DNA from: Alteromonas oceanisediminis
GTDB lineage: Bacteria > Pseudomonadota > Gammaproteobacteria > Enterobacterales > Alteromonadaceae
Length of the DNA: 64,000 nucleotides
Direction of reading: 5' to 3'
Assembly (NCBI RefSeq): GCF_018474025.1
Contig: NZ_JAHCTA010000002.1
Coordinates: 434,562-498,561, forward strand
In this document: in pieces, positions 9,598 through 19,240 of the stretch
Numbering within the stretch: the first letter of the stretch is position 1
Layout of the letters: every line of letters begins with the position of its first letter
Program-made: the position numbers and the translations under genes
The notes under the pieces: generated by a model
Seen by the model: only the letters and a program-made list of their open reading frames with translations
The model's database searches: none
What the model was told of the DNA's origin: nothing

Positions 9598-10074
9598 ATG
9601 TCAAAAACGTCACAAAACGCAGTTTCGGGTTTTACGCTGATTGAACTTATGATCGTAGTTGCCATTGTCGGCATCATTACGGCCATCGCTTATCCGTCCT
9701 ATCAGGGCATGATAAAAAGTAGTCATCGCAGCACTGCTCAAGCCGATCTCATGGCATTTGCGGCAGCGATGGAGCGCCATAAAGCAGCCAACTTTACTTA
9801 TGAGGGCGCTGCACAGGGCGGAGGAGACACGGGTAAGCCGGCTATATTCCAATCTCACTCACCCGCGTCTGAGCCTGCAGTGAACAAGCGTTATGATCTC
9901 ACCATTGATGTCGTCTCCGCAAACGGCGTCAGTTATCGCCTAAAAGCTTCCCCGGCATCGGGCACTGAGCAAGTCGGCGATGGCAATCTATTTGTATTTA
10001 GTGATGGCCGAAAAGCATGGGATAAAGACGGAAGCGGTAGCTTATCCAGCGCTGAATATTGCTGGAACTGCTAG
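9598..10074 (+). CDS. pilE: Type IV pilus minor pilin PilE
   Basis: A 158-residue pilin with SG^FTLIELMIVVAIVGIITAIAYP, a perfect prepilin signal with glutamate at +5. The start lies one base after the pilY1 stop. Near the C-terminus there is an EF-hand-like loop (DKDGSGSLSSAE), followed by a pair of cysteines in YCWNC that could form the D-region disulfide. Position after pilY1 and length match PilE-type minor pilins rather than the major subunit, though the family boundary is soft. Confidence 0.87.
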   Translation: MSKTSQNAVSGFTLIELMIVVAIVGIITAIAYPSYQGMIKSSHRSTAQADLMAFAAAMERHKAANFTYEGAAQGGGDTGKPAIFQSHSPASEPAVNKRYDLTIDVVSANGVSYRLKASPASGTEQVGDGNLFVFSDGRKAWDKDGSGSLSSAEYCWNC

Positions 10075-10096
10075 AGCGTGCTCTAGGGTCAGTTTA

Positions 10097-10455
<359 letters not shown>

Positions 10456-10459
10456 CTAA

Positions 10460-11317
10460 TTATGCTTCATCGTAAATCGTGGGTATCGGAACCCGCTTAT
10501 GTTGTGTTTTATGATAAATGGCCATCAGCTTTTTTTCCACGTCAGCATCAACATCGCGACCTTCTAAAAAATCGTCAATCTGGTCATAACTGATCCCCAA
10601 AGCCTCCTCGTCCGCCTTTTGCGGTGTCAGCGATTCTAAATCCGCCGTCGGTGCTTTTTCGATGATATGCGCTGGTGCCCCCAATGCGGCCGCTAGTTGA
10701 CGTACTTGGCGTTTATTCAGACCAAAAAGAGGGGCTAAGTCACAAGCGCCATCGCCGTACTTTGTATAGAAACCCGTGATATTTTCAGCAGAATGATCAG
10801 TGCCTAGTACCAGCGCGTTTAACATGCCAGCAATTTCGTACTGGATCACCATACGCGTTCGTGCCTTAACATTACCTTTGACAAAGTCTTGTTTGTGTTC
10901 GTTATCTGGCAACAGATTGGCTGATGAAAGTGCTTCAATAGTGGCAGCATGAATAGCATCAGCACCGGGTTGAACATTAACATTAATAGATTGTGAAGGG
11001 CTGATAAACTGAATTGAATCTTGGGCGTCTTGTTCATCGGCTTGCTGCTGATAGGGTAAACGCACGGCAATAAACTGGTAGGGCGCTTGGCTTGCATCGC
11101 GCGTTTGATTTAGTTCGTCGACGGCACGTTGAGCCAATTTGCCTAACGTACAACTATCAATACCACCACTGATGCCAAGCACCAATGCGCACATTCCAGA
11201 TTTTTGCAGCTGTGACTGGATAAACCGGGTGCGTCGCGCAATCTCTGCGTTTGCGTCAATGACAGGAAGAACCCGCATCTCTTGGATAATCTGGTGTTTT
11301 GTCATAGCGTTTGCCAT
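10460..11317 (-). CDS. nadE: Ammonia-dependent NAD+ synthetase
   Basis: Converts deamido-NAD to NAD+ using ATP and ammonia, the last step of NAD synthesis. The 285-residue protein has the pyrophosphatase P-loop SGGIDS near residue 47, the GNVKARTRM segment and the C-terminal KRVPIP. It lacks the N-terminal nitrilase (glutaminase) domain of longer NadE enzymes, so it takes free ammonia. The start at 11317 is used; an internal ATG four codons later is possible. nadB of the same pathway is at 14.4 kb. The coupling with glnB joins NAD synthesis to nitrogen sensing, which is common in this family of genomes. Confidence 0.94.
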   Translation of the reverse strand: MANAMTKHQIIQEMRVLPVIDANAEIARRTRFIQSQLQKSGMCALVLGISGGIDSCTLGKLAQRAVDELNQTRDASQAPYQFIAVRLPYQQQADEQDAQDSIQFISPSQSINVNVQPGADAIHAATIEALSSANLLPDNEHKQDFVKGNVKARTRMVIQYEIAGMLNALVLGTDHSAENITGFYTKYGDGACDLAPLFGLNKRQVRQLAAALGAPAHIIEKAPTADLESLTPQKADEEALGISYDQIDDFLEGRDVDADVEKKLMAIYHKTQHKRVPIPTIYDEA

Positions 11318-11450
11318 TTGTCTGTCGTGTCCTGAGTAAAATGAAAATGATTGACGTATAGTCTATGGTAATTATCAGTGAAACAAGATACCCAATTCAG
11401 ACAAAATTAGCGTATCTTTTATCAGTCACTTTATCATCATGCAGGAAATA

Positions 11451-11996
11451 ATGCGCAACCAAACCGGTGTCACATTGCTGGAAATGTTAATCACATTAGC
11501 CATTGTTGCTATTGTGTTGACCACGGTTGCCCCCAATGTTCAAAGCATTCTGATCCAAAACCGCATTACTGCTGAAATTAATGAACTGAGCGGCGTCATT
11601 CAATACGCGCGGCATCATGCGATTGATCAGCAAATTGATACCTTAGTCTGTCCGTCAGATGATTTCTCATCGTGCACAACAAATTGGGGGCAGGCAAAAA
11701 TGGTCTTCGCCGATGAAAATGGTGATGGCTCGCGGGGTAACGACGAACCCATTTTGGCGGCGACTGGCGTCACGCATCCTGTTAATGTATTAACCGGGCC
11801 AAATGGGTCAATGCGATTCTTAGCCAGTGGTGCGGTTGCTGCACCGGCAGTCCTGCGATTATGCCATGAAAATGATGAAGCGGAGTATGCTAGAGCCTTA
11901 ACGATAAGCTTACAAGGCCGGGTGAAAATGAGTCGTGATGATGACAACGACGGTATTCACGAAGATGATACCGGCGCTGCCCTTGATTGTAATTAG
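11451..11996 (+). CDS. Minor type IV pseudopilin, GspH/FimT/FimU type
   Basis: A 181-residue pseudopilin with a prepilin signal TG^VTLLEMLITLAIVAIVLTT (glutamate at +5), an ARHHAIDQ helix end and a GspH-type C-terminal domain containing an acidic turn (DENGDG). The ATG at 11451 is preferred because AGGA lies 4-5 bases upstream; an ATG at 11439 precedes that site. In Pseudomonas the equivalent fimU heads the pilV-pilE operon, whereas here it stands alone about 1.4 kb downstream, separated by glnB-nadE on the opposite strand. FimT versus FimU cannot be decided from the sequence. Confidence 0.82.
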   Translation: MRNQTGVTLLEMLITLAIVAIVLTTVAPNVQSILIQNRITAEINELSGVIQYARHHAIDQQIDTLVCPSDDFSSCTTNWGQAKMVFADENGDGSRGNDEPILAATGVTHPVNVLTGPNGSMRFLASGAVAAPAVLRLCHENDEAEYARALTISLQGRVKMSRDDDNDGIHEDDTGAALDCN

Positions 11997-12002
11997 GACG
12001 CT

Positions 12003-12479
12003 TTAGTGGTTAACGCCACCTTCACCATGCACGTGTCCGTGAGCAATTTCCTCTTCGGTGGCCTCACGCACGTCGACGATTTCTACGTCGAAAGTGAGTT
12101 CAATGCCTGCGAGCGGGTGATTACCATCTACAACGACTTCATCGTCAGACACATCAATGATGGTGACCGACTGGTCGCCCCCATCTGTCGTCGCCCGAAA
12201 CGACATGCCGACTTCAACGTCCATACCTTCAAACATTGACTTTGGAACCGCTTGCATCAGATTTTCATGGCGTTCACCGTAAGCCTTTTCCGGTGGAATG
12301 GTGACATTGAAACTATCACCTTTCGACTTGTCCGATAGTGCCTCTTCGAGCCCTTGCACCAGAAAACCACGGCCATGCATAAAGACCAATGGCTTACCAT
12401 TGCGTGACGAGTCGATTTCGACCGCGTCAGGGGAGCTTACTGTGTAGTGCATAGTCACCACGTTATTTTGTTGGATCAT
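12003..12479 (-). CDS. SlyD-like FKBP-type peptidyl-prolyl isomerase
   Basis: A 158-residue cytoplasmic FKBP with the SlyD arrangement: NNVVTMHYTV, LVFMHGRGFLVQGLEEAL, an inserted flap, and NHPLAGIELTFDVEI. The C-terminal tail carries several histidines (HGHVHGEGG..NH), a shortened version of the metal-binding tail of SlyD, so a nickel or zinc role is possible but not shown. It lies 12 bases downstream of ygfZ on the same strand and faces the pseudopilin gene convergently. It is the second FKBP of this window; the other lies in the ileS operon. Confidence 0.9.
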   Translation of the reverse strand: MIQQNNVVTMHYTVSSPDAVEIDSSRNGKPLVFMHGRGFLVQGLEEALSDKSKGDSFNVTIPPEKAYGERHENLMQAVPKSMFEGMDVEVGMSFRATTDGGDQSVTIIDVSDDEVVVDGNHPLAGIELTFDVEIVDVREATEEEIAHGHVHGEGGVNH

Positions 12480-12491
12480 TCAATTTCCTGT

Positions 12492-13469
12492 TTATTCATC
12501 GAAAGAGTAGGGCAACGGTTCAACAACAAGATGCAAATCAGGGGCCGCCTTGAAACGGAGTTCTTCACCCATTTGTGTATCGTTACTTAACACGGCAAGC
12601 ACCCAGAGTTGATTGTCCACCAATGCTGATTGAAGCACTGTGCCACCACGTCGCCAATTGTCGCCGACGGCTTTTTCAAGCATATCACCTGCTTCGACAG
12701 ATTTCGAATGGGCGGCCTCCGTATCCTGAGAACGTAACAGATAAGTCGCACGTTTGTTTTTGCCCAGATACTTAGTACGAGCCACAACCTCCTGACCCAT
12801 ATAACACCCTTTTTTGAAGTCGATAGCATTGAGCAAATGCATATTCAACATCTGTGGCACAAACTCATGACTGGTTGCCTCTTCAATGGAAGCCCAGCCA
12901 TTAACAATATTTAACCCATGCCATAATGATTCATCATGCTGCTCACTATGTGTTAACAGCGTTTGAGCAGCTTCACTGCTGCGCTGGAGACTGATCAGGT
13001 AACGAGGCTTCGTAGTATAGCGGTCCAGAAGCGTGATGACCCAACCCAATTCGCTGTGTGTTGTACCGTGGTGCTCGGCAGACAGCGACGGAAAATAAGA
13101 CTGAAGCTGCGATTTTGCATCATCCCCGGCGGCGCCAAAAAACACCCGCTCATCCGGTGGAACTGCGCCTATTTCCACTTTAGAAAACACCCCGTATTTT
13201 TTCAGCTCGGCTAAACAGGTCGGTTGTGCAGACTTCTGCACTAAATACTCTATCCCGCCACGATGCTTCAGCAATAAACCGACATTCCACAACTTGCCTT
13301 TAAAGTCACAGTGGCAGGCCAACAGGCTATTGGTTTCATCTAAGCGCTGCACATTAATAGTAACTTGGCCTTGCAAGTAGCTCTCAGCTTGTTCCCCTTC
13401 GAGGCGAATAGCACTGAGCTGCGTGAGTTCGCAGATAAAGTTGTTAGGTATGTTCAGTGAATGAGGCAT
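12492..13469 (-). CDS. ygfZ: tRNA-modifying/Fe-S maturation protein YgfZ
   Basis: A folate-binding aminomethyltransferase-like protein that supports iron-sulfur enzymes such as MiaB. The 325-residue product has the signature KGCYMGQEVVARTKYLG (about residues 219-235) with its conserved cysteine, and an N-terminal segment (LSAIRLEGEQAESYLQGQ) typical of the GcvT-like fold. It is divergent from sdhE, as in many gammaproteobacteria. Confidence 0.93.
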   Translation of the reverse strand: MPHSLNIPNNFICELTQLSAIRLEGEQAESYLQGQVTINVQRLDETNSLLACHCDFKGKLWNVGLLLKHRGGIEYLVQKSAQPTCLAELKKYGVFSKVEIGAVPPDERVFFGAAGDDAKSQLQSYFPSLSAEHHGTTHSELGWVITLLDRYTTKPRYLISLQRSSEAAQTLLTHSEQHDESLWHGLNIVNGWASIEEATSHEFVPQMLNMHLLNAIDFKKGCYMGQEVVARTKYLGKNKRATYLLRSQDTEAAHSKSVEAGDMLEKAVGDNWRRGGTVLQSALVDNQLWVLAVLSNDTQMGEELRFKAAPDLHLVVEPLPYSFDE

Positions 13470-13666
13470 AACATCTCGTCGTGTGATGAGGTTCAGTTAA
13501 GAGGCAAAACTCCGCGCCGCCCCCGCTTTTCTTGGTGATTAACTTAATATGCGGTCGCTGTTTAGGATAACAAGCGAAAATTCAAAATCCAATGTGCGAT
13601 GAGTACAGTAAACACGGGTGTATTTGCGTGGTATATTTCGCGCTGAACAATGCTCTAAGGAATAGT

Positions 13667-13918
13667 ATGTTTTCTGAGAAACGTTATGCTCGTCTCAAAT
13701 GGGCGTGCCGCCGTGGAATGTTAGAATTGGATGTACTACTCATGCCATTCGTAGAGAGTGGTTTTCATGAGTTAAATGAATCAGACAAAGTCGAGTTTGA
13801 ACGCTTGTTGACCAGCGATGATCCAGATTTATTCGCGTGGTTTATGGGTCACCAACGCTGTGAGGATGCTGAACTTAGGCGTATGGTTGAACACATATTG
13901 TCTCGTGTCAAAGTGTGA
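13667..13918 (+). CDS. sdhE: FAD assembly factor SdhE
   Basis: A small protein that promotes covalent flavin attachment to succinate dehydrogenase and fumarate reductase. The ATG at 13667 with TAAGG upstream gives 83 residues, the normal size; the frame is open further upstream, but that part is not conserved in character. The key motif RRGMLELD (RGxxE) is present. It overlaps ygfX, recreating the sdhE-ygfX pair found opposite ygfZ and before nadB in gammaproteobacteria. Confidence 0.92.
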   Translation: MFSEKRYARLKWACRRGMLELDVLLMPFVESGFHELNESDKVEFERLLTSDDPDLFAWFMGHQRCEDAELRRMVEHILSRVKV

Positions 13919-14366
13919 AATAATTTATCCACTGGGGTTCAGTCCTTTGTGGGCGACCCTGCTATCCGCATTGGCCTCCCTACCGCCCATTATCGTCGTA
14001 ACCGTCTCACAGGCGTTGTCAATGAGCGCGCTAATGGGGTTCATGTTGCTGTTCGGTGTGGTGTTTTTGCGTGTTTATGGGTGTCTTATCAGCTCGGTGG
14101 GCTCAGGGGTATTGCGTTTGCGCTGTATCGATAACCATCAGGTAAGCTTGATAGAGGGGTTGCTCAAAGATAACCAAGAGCAACGCTTTCAAGTGGGTGA
14201 CGGTTCACTGGTAAGCCGACTGTTTGTAGTGCTTCAGTTGCGAGATCTTGAGCATCAAAATATCAAAGAACCGAAGAGTCAGGTTCGCTACTTGTGGCTA
14301 TTTTTACCCAAACTGAGTGAAGCGTCACAGCGAGCATTGGCGCGACACGTGGTGCAGAGCCGATGA
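13905..14366 (+). CDS. YgfX (CptA) family inner-membrane protein
   Basis: A product of about 153 residues with two closely spaced hydrophobic segments near the N-terminus (FSPLWATLLSALASLPPIIV and ALMGFMLLFGVVFLRVYG) and a hydrophilic C-terminal half ending in a segment resembling the YgfX tail (YLWLFLPKLSEASQRAL). No ATG fits, so I chose the GTG at 13905, which overlaps the end of sdhE by 14 bases. In E. coli YgfX (CptA) was described as the toxin partner of SdhE/CptB, an interpretation still debated. The assignment rests on position, topology and weak tail similarity. Confidence 0.68.
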   Translation: MSKCEIIYPLGFSPLWATLLSALASLPPIIVVTVSQALSMSALMGFMLLFGVVFLRVYGCLISSVGSGVLRLRCIDNHQVSLIEGLLKDNQEQRFQVGDGSLVSRLFVVLQLRDLEHQNIKEPKSQVRYLWLFLPKLSEASQRALARHVVQSR

Positions 14367-14403
14367 AAGACCTGTGCGGGCATCTTGCTAGCGCAATGTC
14401 ACA

Positions 14404-16068
14404 TTACGTATACAGTGAGCCTGTCAGGCCGGGCCTGCGTGGAGGCGGTGTTAATATGGTGGGCTCAGCTTTGTCGAGCTGGTCCGGATAATCTACGTTG
14501 TAGTGCAAACCCCGACTTTCCTTGCGCTCAATAGCGCAGCGAACCATAAGCTCAGCGACAGTAACCAGGTTTCGTAGCTCAAGCAGGTTGTTGCTGATTT
14601 TAAAGTTAGCGTAATATTCATCAATTTCCTGCTCAAGCAGTTGGATCCGCCTGAGCGCTCTTTCCAGTCGTTTGTTGGTGCGTACGATGCCAACGTAATC
14701 CCACATAAACAGCCTGAGTTCGTGCCAGTTGTGTTGAATAATGACCTCTTCATCTGAGTTGGTGACCCGACTTTCGTCCCATGGTGCGATTGTCTGGCTA
14801 CTGAAAGGTTGGTCAAGGTGTGTCTGAATATGTGAGGCGGCCGCGTGGGCAAACACGATGCACTCCAGTAGCGAGTTACTTGCCATACGGTTAGCACCGT
14901 GCAGTCCGGTGCAGGCGACTTCACCAATCGCATAGACATTTTCAAGATCGGTACGCGCATCAAAATCGGTCATTACTCCACCACAACTATAATGCGCGGC
15001 AGGCACGACGGGGATCGCCTGGCGAGTAATATCGATACCTAGCGAACGGCATTTGCGATAGATTGTCGGAAAGTGTTTGACGATAAAATCCGCTGGCTTA
15101 TGGCTGATGTCGAGGTACATACAATCGGCACCCAGTCGTTTCATCTCAAAGTCGATCGCGCGTGCAACGATGTCACGCGGCGCAAGGTCGGCTCTCTCAT
15201 CAAATTTATGCATAAACTTGGTGCCGTCGGCATGACATAGAAAAGCACCTTCGCCGCGCAGGGCCTCGGTGATCAGGAAGTTACGCGCTTCCGGGTGATA
15301 CAGGCAGGTAGGGTGAAACTGATTGAACTCCATATTGGAAATCCGACAACCCGCTCGCCACGCAAGCGCGACGCCATCGCCACTGGACACATCTGGATTA
15401 GATGTGTATTGATAGACTTTACTCGCGCCACCAGACGCCAACACCACGAATCGGGCTCTGATCACTTCAACGTGTTCTTGATTTCGAGACCACACATAGG
15501 CACCGATACAGCGCTTCCTGTGTGGCTTCTGCATAATCAGATCTATTGCATTATAACGCTCAAAGATATGGATGTTCGGATGTTGTGCTGCCGCGTCGTT
15601 GAGTGTTAACTGTACGGCTTGACCCGTCGCATCAGCCGCATGCAGGATGCGCCGGTGACTATGGCCACCTTCGCGCGTTAGGTGATACCTTGTCTCGCCA
15701 CTGGGCGTCGTTTCTGTGTCGAACGGCATACCAAAATTAATCAGCCACTTCATACACTCCTTGCCACGTTCGGCAGTGTACCGTACCACCGATTCATCAC
15801 ACAGTCCGGCACCCGCATTGAGCGTATCCTGTACATGTGACTCAACCGAGTCATCTTCATCAAAAACTGCCGCGATACCACCTTGTGCGTAGCGGGTTGC
15901 TCCCTCGTTTCTTTCACTCTTACTGAGCACGATAACATGGCAATGATCGGCCAACTTGAGCGCTAGACTAAGGCCCGCGGCACCGCTACCAATAACAAGC
16001 ACGTCACATTGATGTTCTACACTCACAGTGGAGGGCAGTGACTGAGAGGCGGTTCGTGGTTGCGACAT
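14404..16068 (-). CDS. nadB: L-aspartate oxidase
   Basis: Oxidises aspartate to iminoaspartate, the first step of de novo NAD synthesis, using FAD. The ATG at 16068, with GGAA six bases upstream, gives 554 residues. Marks are the FAD-binding [15 protein letters not shown] (about residue 25), YAQGGIAAV, the active-site region [26 protein letters not shown] and the C-terminal ESRGLHYN. An in-frame start at 16113 would add 15 residues without a clear ribosome-binding site. The gene is divergent from rpoE, as in Pseudomonas and E. coli. Confidence 0.96.
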   Translation of the reverse strand: MSQPRTASQSLPSTVSVEHQCDVLVIGSGAAGLSLALKLADHCHVIVLSKSERNEGATRYAQGGIAAVFDEDDSVESHVQDTLNAGAGLCDESVVRYTAERGKECMKWLINFGMPFDTETTPSGETRYHLTREGGHSHRRILHAADATGQAVQLTLNDAAAQHPNIHIFERYNAIDLIMQKPHRKRCIGAYVWSRNQEHVEVIRARFVVLASGGASKVYQYTSNPDVSSGDGVALAWRAGCRISNMEFNQFHPTCLYHPEARNFLITEALRGEGAFLCHADGTKFMHKFDERADLAPRDIVARAIDFEMKRLGADCMYLDISHKPADFIVKHFPTIYRKCRSLGIDITRQAIPVVPAAHYSCGGVMTDFDARTDLENVYAIGEVACTGLHGANRMASNSLLECIVFAHAAASHIQTHLDQPFSSQTIAPWDESRVTNSDEEVIIQHNWHELRLFMWDYVGIVRTNKRLERALRRIQLLEQEIDEYYANFKISNNLLELRNLVTVAELMVRCAIERKESRGLHYNVDYPDQLDKAEPTILTPPPRRPGLTGSLYT

Positions 16069-16185
16069 TGAAGTTCCAAATGTAAGACTGAGGGTTAGCG
16101 CTACTAAAAGCACGCTATGAAAGGTATCATTTCTTTAAAATCAAAGAAATTGTTCAGGTTATATTAAGAAAAATTTTTTAATATC

Positions 16186-16213
16186 GAACTTTTACGATTC
16201 ACCCCAGTCTATT
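16186..16213 (+). promoter_or_regulatory. Sigma-E-type promoter of rpoE
   Basis: GAACTT (16186-16191), 16 bases, then TCTATT (16208-16213). This matches the extracytoplasmic sigma-E consensus (GAACTT, about 16 bases, TCTGA/TCTAA) well in the -35 and partly in the -10. It lies about 50 bases before the rpoE start, so sigma-E very likely drives its own operon, as in E. coli. Confidence 0.65.
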
Positions 16214-16264
16214 GTATTGCTTGCATGAGCCATGCGGTGAAAAGGTTATGGAGAAAAGGCTCGA

Positions 16265-16843
16265 ATGAGTGAGCAAATTACCGACCAGCAGTTGGTCGAG
16301 AAAGTACAGCGCGGCGATAAAAATGCGTTTAATCTTCTGGTTACTCGTTATCAGCATAAAGTGATGCATTTAGTGAGTCGCTACGTGAAAAGTTCTGGGG
16401 ATGTCGCTGATGTTACTCAGGAAGCCTTTATCAAAGCGTATCGTGCATTACCGAGTTTTCGGGGCGACAGCGCATTTTATACCTGGCTTTACCGTATTGC
16501 GGTGAACACAGCGAAGAATTATCTAGTGTCGCAGGGGCGCAAGCCACCCAGCAGCGACATTGATGCGCAGGAGGCCGACTACTACGAAGGCGGCCAAGCG
16601 CTACATGACACAGCAACGCCAGAGCGTTCACTGTTGTCGAATGAAATTGAAAACACTCTGTTTAGGGTGGTAGAACGGTTGCCTGATGATTTGCGCATGG
16701 CTATTACCCTGCGAGAGATTGAAGGGCTAAGTTACGAAGAAATCGCCGATGTGATGGATTGCCCAGTCGGTACGGTACGGTCGCGGATCTTCAGAGCAAG
16801 GGAAGCGATCGACAAGGTTATTCAACCATTAATGCAGAATTGA
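16265..16843 (+). CDS. rpoE: RNA polymerase sigma-E factor (AlgU/RpoE)
   Basis: The extracytoplasmic-function sigma factor for envelope stress. The 192-residue protein is highly typical: region 2 (YQHKVMHLVSRYV, DVTQEAFIKAYRAL, FYTWLYRIAVNTAKNYL) and region 4 (LPDDLRMAITLREIEGLSYE, GTVRSRIFRAREAID). It is followed by its membrane anti-sigma gene rseA and by rseB and rseC, the classic order. No protease gene mucD/degP follows rseC, unlike in Pseudomonas. A matching sigma-E promoter lies upstream. Confidence 0.96.
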   Translation: MSEQITDQQLVEKVQRGDKNAFNLLVTRYQHKVMHLVSRYVKSSGDVADVTQEAFIKAYRALPSFRGDSAFYTWLYRIAVNTAKNYLVSQGRKPPSSDIDAQEADYYEGGQALHDTATPERSLLSNEIENTLFRVVERLPDDLRMAITLREIEGLSYEEIADVMDCPVGTVRSRIFRAREAIDKVIQPLMQN

Positions 16844-16896
16844 TGATTGTTTGATCAATGGTTAGTATGTATGGGCCAGTCAAAGAAGAGAGTTTT

Positions 16897-17502
16897 ATGA
16901 CGCAACAGCAAGAAAATTTGTCCGCTTTTACCGATGGTGAGCTCAATGAAGGCCATGGTGATTTAGTCAATGCACTGAAACAGGATGAGCAACTGCAACA
17001 AAAGTGGCAGCGTTATCATCTGATCAGAGACGGTTTGCGCGGTGAGCTAGGGCAGTCAACAGGGTTTGACGTCGCCGCTTCCATTGCTGCGGCTATCGAG
17101 GATGAGCCGGCAATTGTTGCTCCTAAGCGCACCTGGCAAGATTTGCCGGTTGTCTCGACGGTTGTGCCACTGTTTAAGCAGTCTGGGCAGTATCTGGTTG
17201 CAGCGTCAGTTGCCGCAGCCTTGATATTAGGCGTGCAGAATTACAATCAGCCCAGTGACAGTGAGCCATTCATGACTGCGACACCGATCTCGGGTCCGCA
17301 GGGAAATCTGACTCCGGTAAGTCTAGAGCAAACGCGGTCGGTACAACGTAATGACATGGCCGAGTTGCTGGAACAGCGGAAAATGATTAATGCGCTGATT
17401 GCTGATCATCAACGTCAATTGCAAATGAAGCAGTCACATCAATTTGACAAAGAAGAACGTGTGGAGCAAAAGGACGTGCAACAGCCTCCACAACAACCGT
17501 AA
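16897..17502 (+). CDS. rseA: Anti-sigma-E factor RseA (MucA)
   Basis: Single-pass inner-membrane protein that holds sigma-E inactive until it is cleaved by DegS and RseP. The ATG at 16897, after GAAGAGA, gives 201 residues. The N-terminal cytoplasmic domain shows the family motif LSAFTDGEL and WQRYHLIRDGLRGEL. A transmembrane segment lies near residue 105-120 (YLVAASVAAALILGV), and a glutamine-rich periplasmic tail follows. The next gene starts directly at its stop. Confidence 0.93.
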   Translation: MTQQQENLSAFTDGELNEGHGDLVNALKQDEQLQQKWQRYHLIRDGLRGELGQSTGFDVAASIAAAIEDEPAIVAPKRTWQDLPVVSTVVPLFKQSGQYLVAASVAAALILGVQNYNQPSDSEPFMTATPISGPQGNLTPVSLEQTRSVQRNDMAELLEQRKMINALIADHQRQLQMKQSHQFDKEERVEQKDVQQPPQQP

Positions 17503-18564
17503 GTGAACAGTCTTCGGATTTTAATGCACTCAATACGTGTTGTTTTACGACAGTTAAAAATAGCCGCCGCCTGCGTTTGCAGTGCGGCGTTTTTCGTGGT
17601 TGATGTAGGGGCTGCTCAGCCATCAGAACCTCAAATAACAGACGCTCAACCTGCCGATGCACAAGTGGATGTGGCGGTAAAGCGCAGCGGAACCGAATGG
17701 TTGTTCAAGATGAACCAGAGCATCCAGCAGCGCAATTATCAAATATCTATGGTGGTCCATAGGCCCAATCTTGATGCGGTTCCCTACCTCTGGCGTCACG
17801 GTGTTTTCGACGATGGCGTCACTATGGAGCAGCTCAATAGTCTGAATGGGCCGGGCAAAGAGTTTATTCGCGTCAATAAAACAATCAGTGTGTTCGAGCC
17901 AGATGTCGCGCCCTATAGTGTGACAGGAGAACTGATTGATGGACCAATCCCAAATCAACTGCTTTCCGACCCGCTTTCATTGCAAACGGCTTACGAATTC
18001 ATTGCGGTTGGACGAGGCCGGGTATCGGGGCGTGCCGCACAACAGATACGCATTGTAAGTCGCGACAACACGCGTTTTTCTTACCAGCTTTGGGTAGATG
18101 AAAACAACGGCATGCCGTTAAAGTTCAATATGCTGGATGGGAATGGACAATTGATTAAGCAAGTGCAGGTAACTCAGATGGTGATGTCGGAAAAACCGGA
18201 TCCATTCTTTGCGCGCATTAATCATGATGTGTTACCGCCAGTATCGGCGATGAGTCGTACTCAGCATCAACATCAATGGCGTATCACCTACATGCCTACC
18301 GGCATGCGAGAAGTTAAGCGTAACACCCATAGGCTTCACATTACGGGTCAGGTTGTTGAATATGCGATGTTGACCGATGGACTGGTAGAGGTCTCGGTGT
18401 ATGTTATGCCAGTCACCAATAATCATCAGAATAGTATCTTTCGACATGAGACAAAGACGTTACTGATGCGCACCGATGGTGATATTCAGGTCTCTGTTAT
18501 TGGTGAAATCCCACCGCAGACGGCAAATAAAATTGCCATGTCGCTAGCTTCTCGAGTGCGTTAA
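17503..18564 (+). CDS. rseB: Sigma-E regulatory protein RseB (MucB)
   Basis: Periplasmic protein that shields RseA from proteolysis and senses lipoprotein-like or LPS signals. The 353-residue frame starts at a GTG immediately after the rseA stop; an ATG at 17524 also gives a good signal peptide (charged start, then IAAACVCSAAFFVV) and may be the true start. The body contains the LolA-like N-terminal domain and a C-terminal domain with the WRITYMPTGM segment expected in MucB/RseB. Cotranscribed with rpoE and rseA. Confidence 0.92.
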   Translation: MNSLRILMHSIRVVLRQLKIAAACVCSAAFFVVDVGAAQPSEPQITDAQPADAQVDVAVKRSGTEWLFKMNQSIQQRNYQISMVVHRPNLDAVPYLWRHGVFDDGVTMEQLNSLNGPGKEFIRVNKTISVFEPDVAPYSVTGELIDGPIPNQLLSDPLSLQTAYEFIAVGRGRVSGRAAQQIRIVSRDNTRFSYQLWVDENNGMPLKFNMLDGNGQLIKQVQVTQMVMSEKPDPFFARINHDVLPPVSAMSRTQHQHQWRITYMPTGMREVKRNTHRLHITGQVVEYAMLTDGLVEVSVYVMPVTNNHQNSIFRHETKTLLMRTDGDIQVSVIGEIPPQTANKIAMSLASRVR

Positions 18565-18566
18565 TT

Positions 18567-19040
18567 ATGATTGAAGAAGTGGGGGTTGTGACTGCTGTCA
18601 ATGGCAATTCGGTGACGGTTGAAACGGCCATAAAGTCGACCTGCGGAAGTTGTCAGGCTCAATCGAATTGCGGCACAGGGGCGATAGCTAGAGCTCTGAC
18701 GCCGCGTGCTGAAACGATCCATTTGATATCGGACCTGCCTGTGCATGTAGGGCAGCGTGTGCGCTTGGGGATCCCCGAAGAGGCGCTGTTAAGCGCGTCC
18801 GTGTTGCTTTACCTGGTACCACTGATGGTGTTGGTTATCAGTAGTGTTACCTTCAATGCGTTGTTACCGTGGGTAGGTCTGTCACACGAGTTCTGGACGA
18901 TTTTATTTACATTGATTGCGACCTTAGCGGGATTTGTGGTGCTCTCAAATCGGTTGAAGCGACGTGAAACGGCGCACTATCAGCCCAAAATTCTCGGTAT
19001 CTTGCTTGAACCACCCCAAGGTATAACACCTGCATCCTAA
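18567..19040 (+). CDS. rseC: SoxR-reducing/sigma-E modulator protein RseC (MucC)
   Basis: A 157-residue inner-membrane protein starting 2 bases after rseB. The N-terminal part carries a four-cysteine cluster (TCGSCQAQSNCG), typical of the RseC/RnfF family, and two transmembrane helices follow (LLYLVPLMVLVISSVTF and FWTILFTLIATLAGFVVL). The family is linked to the SoxR-reducing system and to sigma-E modulation in different species. Which role applies here cannot be decided. Confidence 0.9.
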   Translation: MIEEVGVVTAVNGNSVTVETAIKSTCGSCQAQSNCGTGAIARALTPRAETIHLISDLPVHVGQRVRLGIPEEALLSASVLLYLVPLMVLVISSVTFNALLPWVGLSHEFWTILFTLIATLAGFVVLSNRLKRRETAHYQPKILGILLEPPQGITPAS

Positions 19041-19133
19041 TTGATCCGTTCATTTGCTTAAAAATTCGCGTTTTAAGGTGTTTCCGCGTAAAATCCGGCG
19101 GTTGAATTCAATGGTTGCGGTTATGGGATGTCG

Positions 19134-19148
19134 CGCTCAAAATGAGCG
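19134..19148. repeat. Short hairpin in the rseC-lepA gap
   Basis: CGCTCA (19134-19139) and TGAGCG (19143-19148) form a perfect 6-bp stem with a 3-base A loop. No T-run follows, so it is not a clear terminator. Apart from this I see nothing definite in the 200-base gap between rseC and lepA. Confidence 0.3.
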
Positions 19149-19240
19149 AAATTGTCACCGAAACCGTAATGGTACAGTGTGCTGTGTGAATTTCCAGCAC
19201 CCCCTTTTTTTCACATTTTTATCAGGTAGTTTCAAACGCA

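Noticed and set aside
10071-10086. CTAGAG-CGTG-CTCTAG inverted repeat at the pilE stop
   Set aside because: Only 6 bp with no T-run; the stronger hairpin at 10097-10119 explains termination.
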